A model generated the notes under the pieces. It was not told the origin of the DNA, searched no databases, and was given only the letters and a program-made list of their open reading frames with translations. This document shows, in pieces, positions 23,875 to 24,054 of a stretch of DNA of 24,054 nucleotides (its first letter is position 1; each line of letters opens with the position of its first letter). The DNA comes from JAPHTQ01 sp051747405 (GTDB lineage Bacteria; Pseudomonadota; Gammaproteobacteria; Thiohalomonadales; Thiohalomonadaceae): contig JBNJGC010000017.1 in NCBI GenBank assembly GCA_051747405.1, positions 1 through 24,054 on the forward strand, in the 5' to 3' direction. The position numbers and the translations under genes were made by a program.

Positions 23875-24054
23875 TTAGTCGGTGCTCAAGGTTGAGCCGC
23901 TGTCGCGATCAACCCATTGAGCCGCCCTCTGTGTCAGACCCACCCCGACACTGGTGTGAACCGTAAAGCGATCCTGTTCGATGCGGATACGGCTCTCTCC
24001 GCCGAGCTCTTCGGCGCGACGGCGGATATTGACCAGGCCCCGCCCCTCTCCGAG
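23875..24054 (-). CDS. Sensor histidine kinase, C-terminal end only (partial)
   Basis: The last 59 codons and stop (TAA at 23877-23875) of a gene that enters from beyond the right edge. The frame is open to the final base. The visible part reads LGEGRGLVNIRRRAEELGG followed by a beta-strand-rich end, which matches the G2 box and tail of HATPase_c domains of NarX/DesK-type kinases (G-x-G-L-x-N-[IM]-R-x-R-A-x-x-L-G-G). The rest of the protein, its sensor domains and partner regulator are outside the window. Confidence 0.75.
   Translation of the reverse strand, partial: LGEGRGLVNIRRRAEELGGESRIRIEQDRFTVHTSVGVGLTQRAAQWVDRDSGSTLSTD

Overview
This 24 kb window is GC-rich, densely coding chromosomal DNA from a gammaproteobacterium. 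The evidence is the gene order gatCAB / mreBCD-mrdAB-mltB-rlpA-dacA-dat-ybeD-lipB, the presence of Hsp33, YbeD and YaiI, and an HD-GYP protein. A free-living or symbiotic Chromatiales-type or sulfur-oxidiser lineage would fit, but that placement is only an impression from protein style and intergenic repeats. I see no prophage, transposase, CRISPR array, rRNA or tRNA.

Layout. (1) 157-2264, plus strand: a TrkH-type K+ channel subunit and a one-RCK regulatory subunit overlapping by ATGA. (2) 2271-6715, minus strand: hslO (Hsp33), then gatB, gatA and gatC for the amidotransferase that makes Gln-tRNA(Gln) and/or Asn-tRNA(Asn). Each junction in this minus-strand block carries a palindromic intergenic repeat: a REPIN-like doublet between gatC and gatA, a 162-bp long inverted repeat between gatA and gatB, and an 80-bp relative between gatB and hslO. 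(3) 6892-17583, plus strand: a wall-elongation supercluster. mreB, mreC, mreD, PBP2 and RodA form the elongasome. MltB, RlpA and a PBP5-type carboxypeptidase trim peptidoglycan. A D-amino-acid transaminase probably supplies or recycles D-amino acids. YbeD and LipB (lipoate synthesis) close the cluster. (4) 17600-20036, minus strand: a TPR protein and an L,D-transpeptidase that share the same C-terminal NTF2-like domain. (5) 20165-21778: a GAF/HD-GYP cyclic-di-GMP phosphodiesterase-type protein with an insertion in its catalytic domain. (6) 21837-24054: an unknown 142-aa protein, a small RRM protein, a CspA-type cold-shock protein with two strong downstream hairpins, a YaiI-family protein, and the 3' end of a sensor histidine kinase cut by the window edge.

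The most unusual signals are as follows. mreC has no ATG, GTG or TTG that keeps its conserved N-terminus, and appears to start at AUU behind a strong Shine-Dalgarno. That AUU shares a base with the stop codon of a 24-codon ORF that has its own Shine-Dalgarno, so translational coupling is possible. The 376-bp gap before lipB consists of two 157-bp tandem copies flanking a 59-bp deletion derivative, and lipB begins with TTG exactly at the repeat edge. The deletion derivative juxtaposes elements that resemble a sigma-70 promoter.
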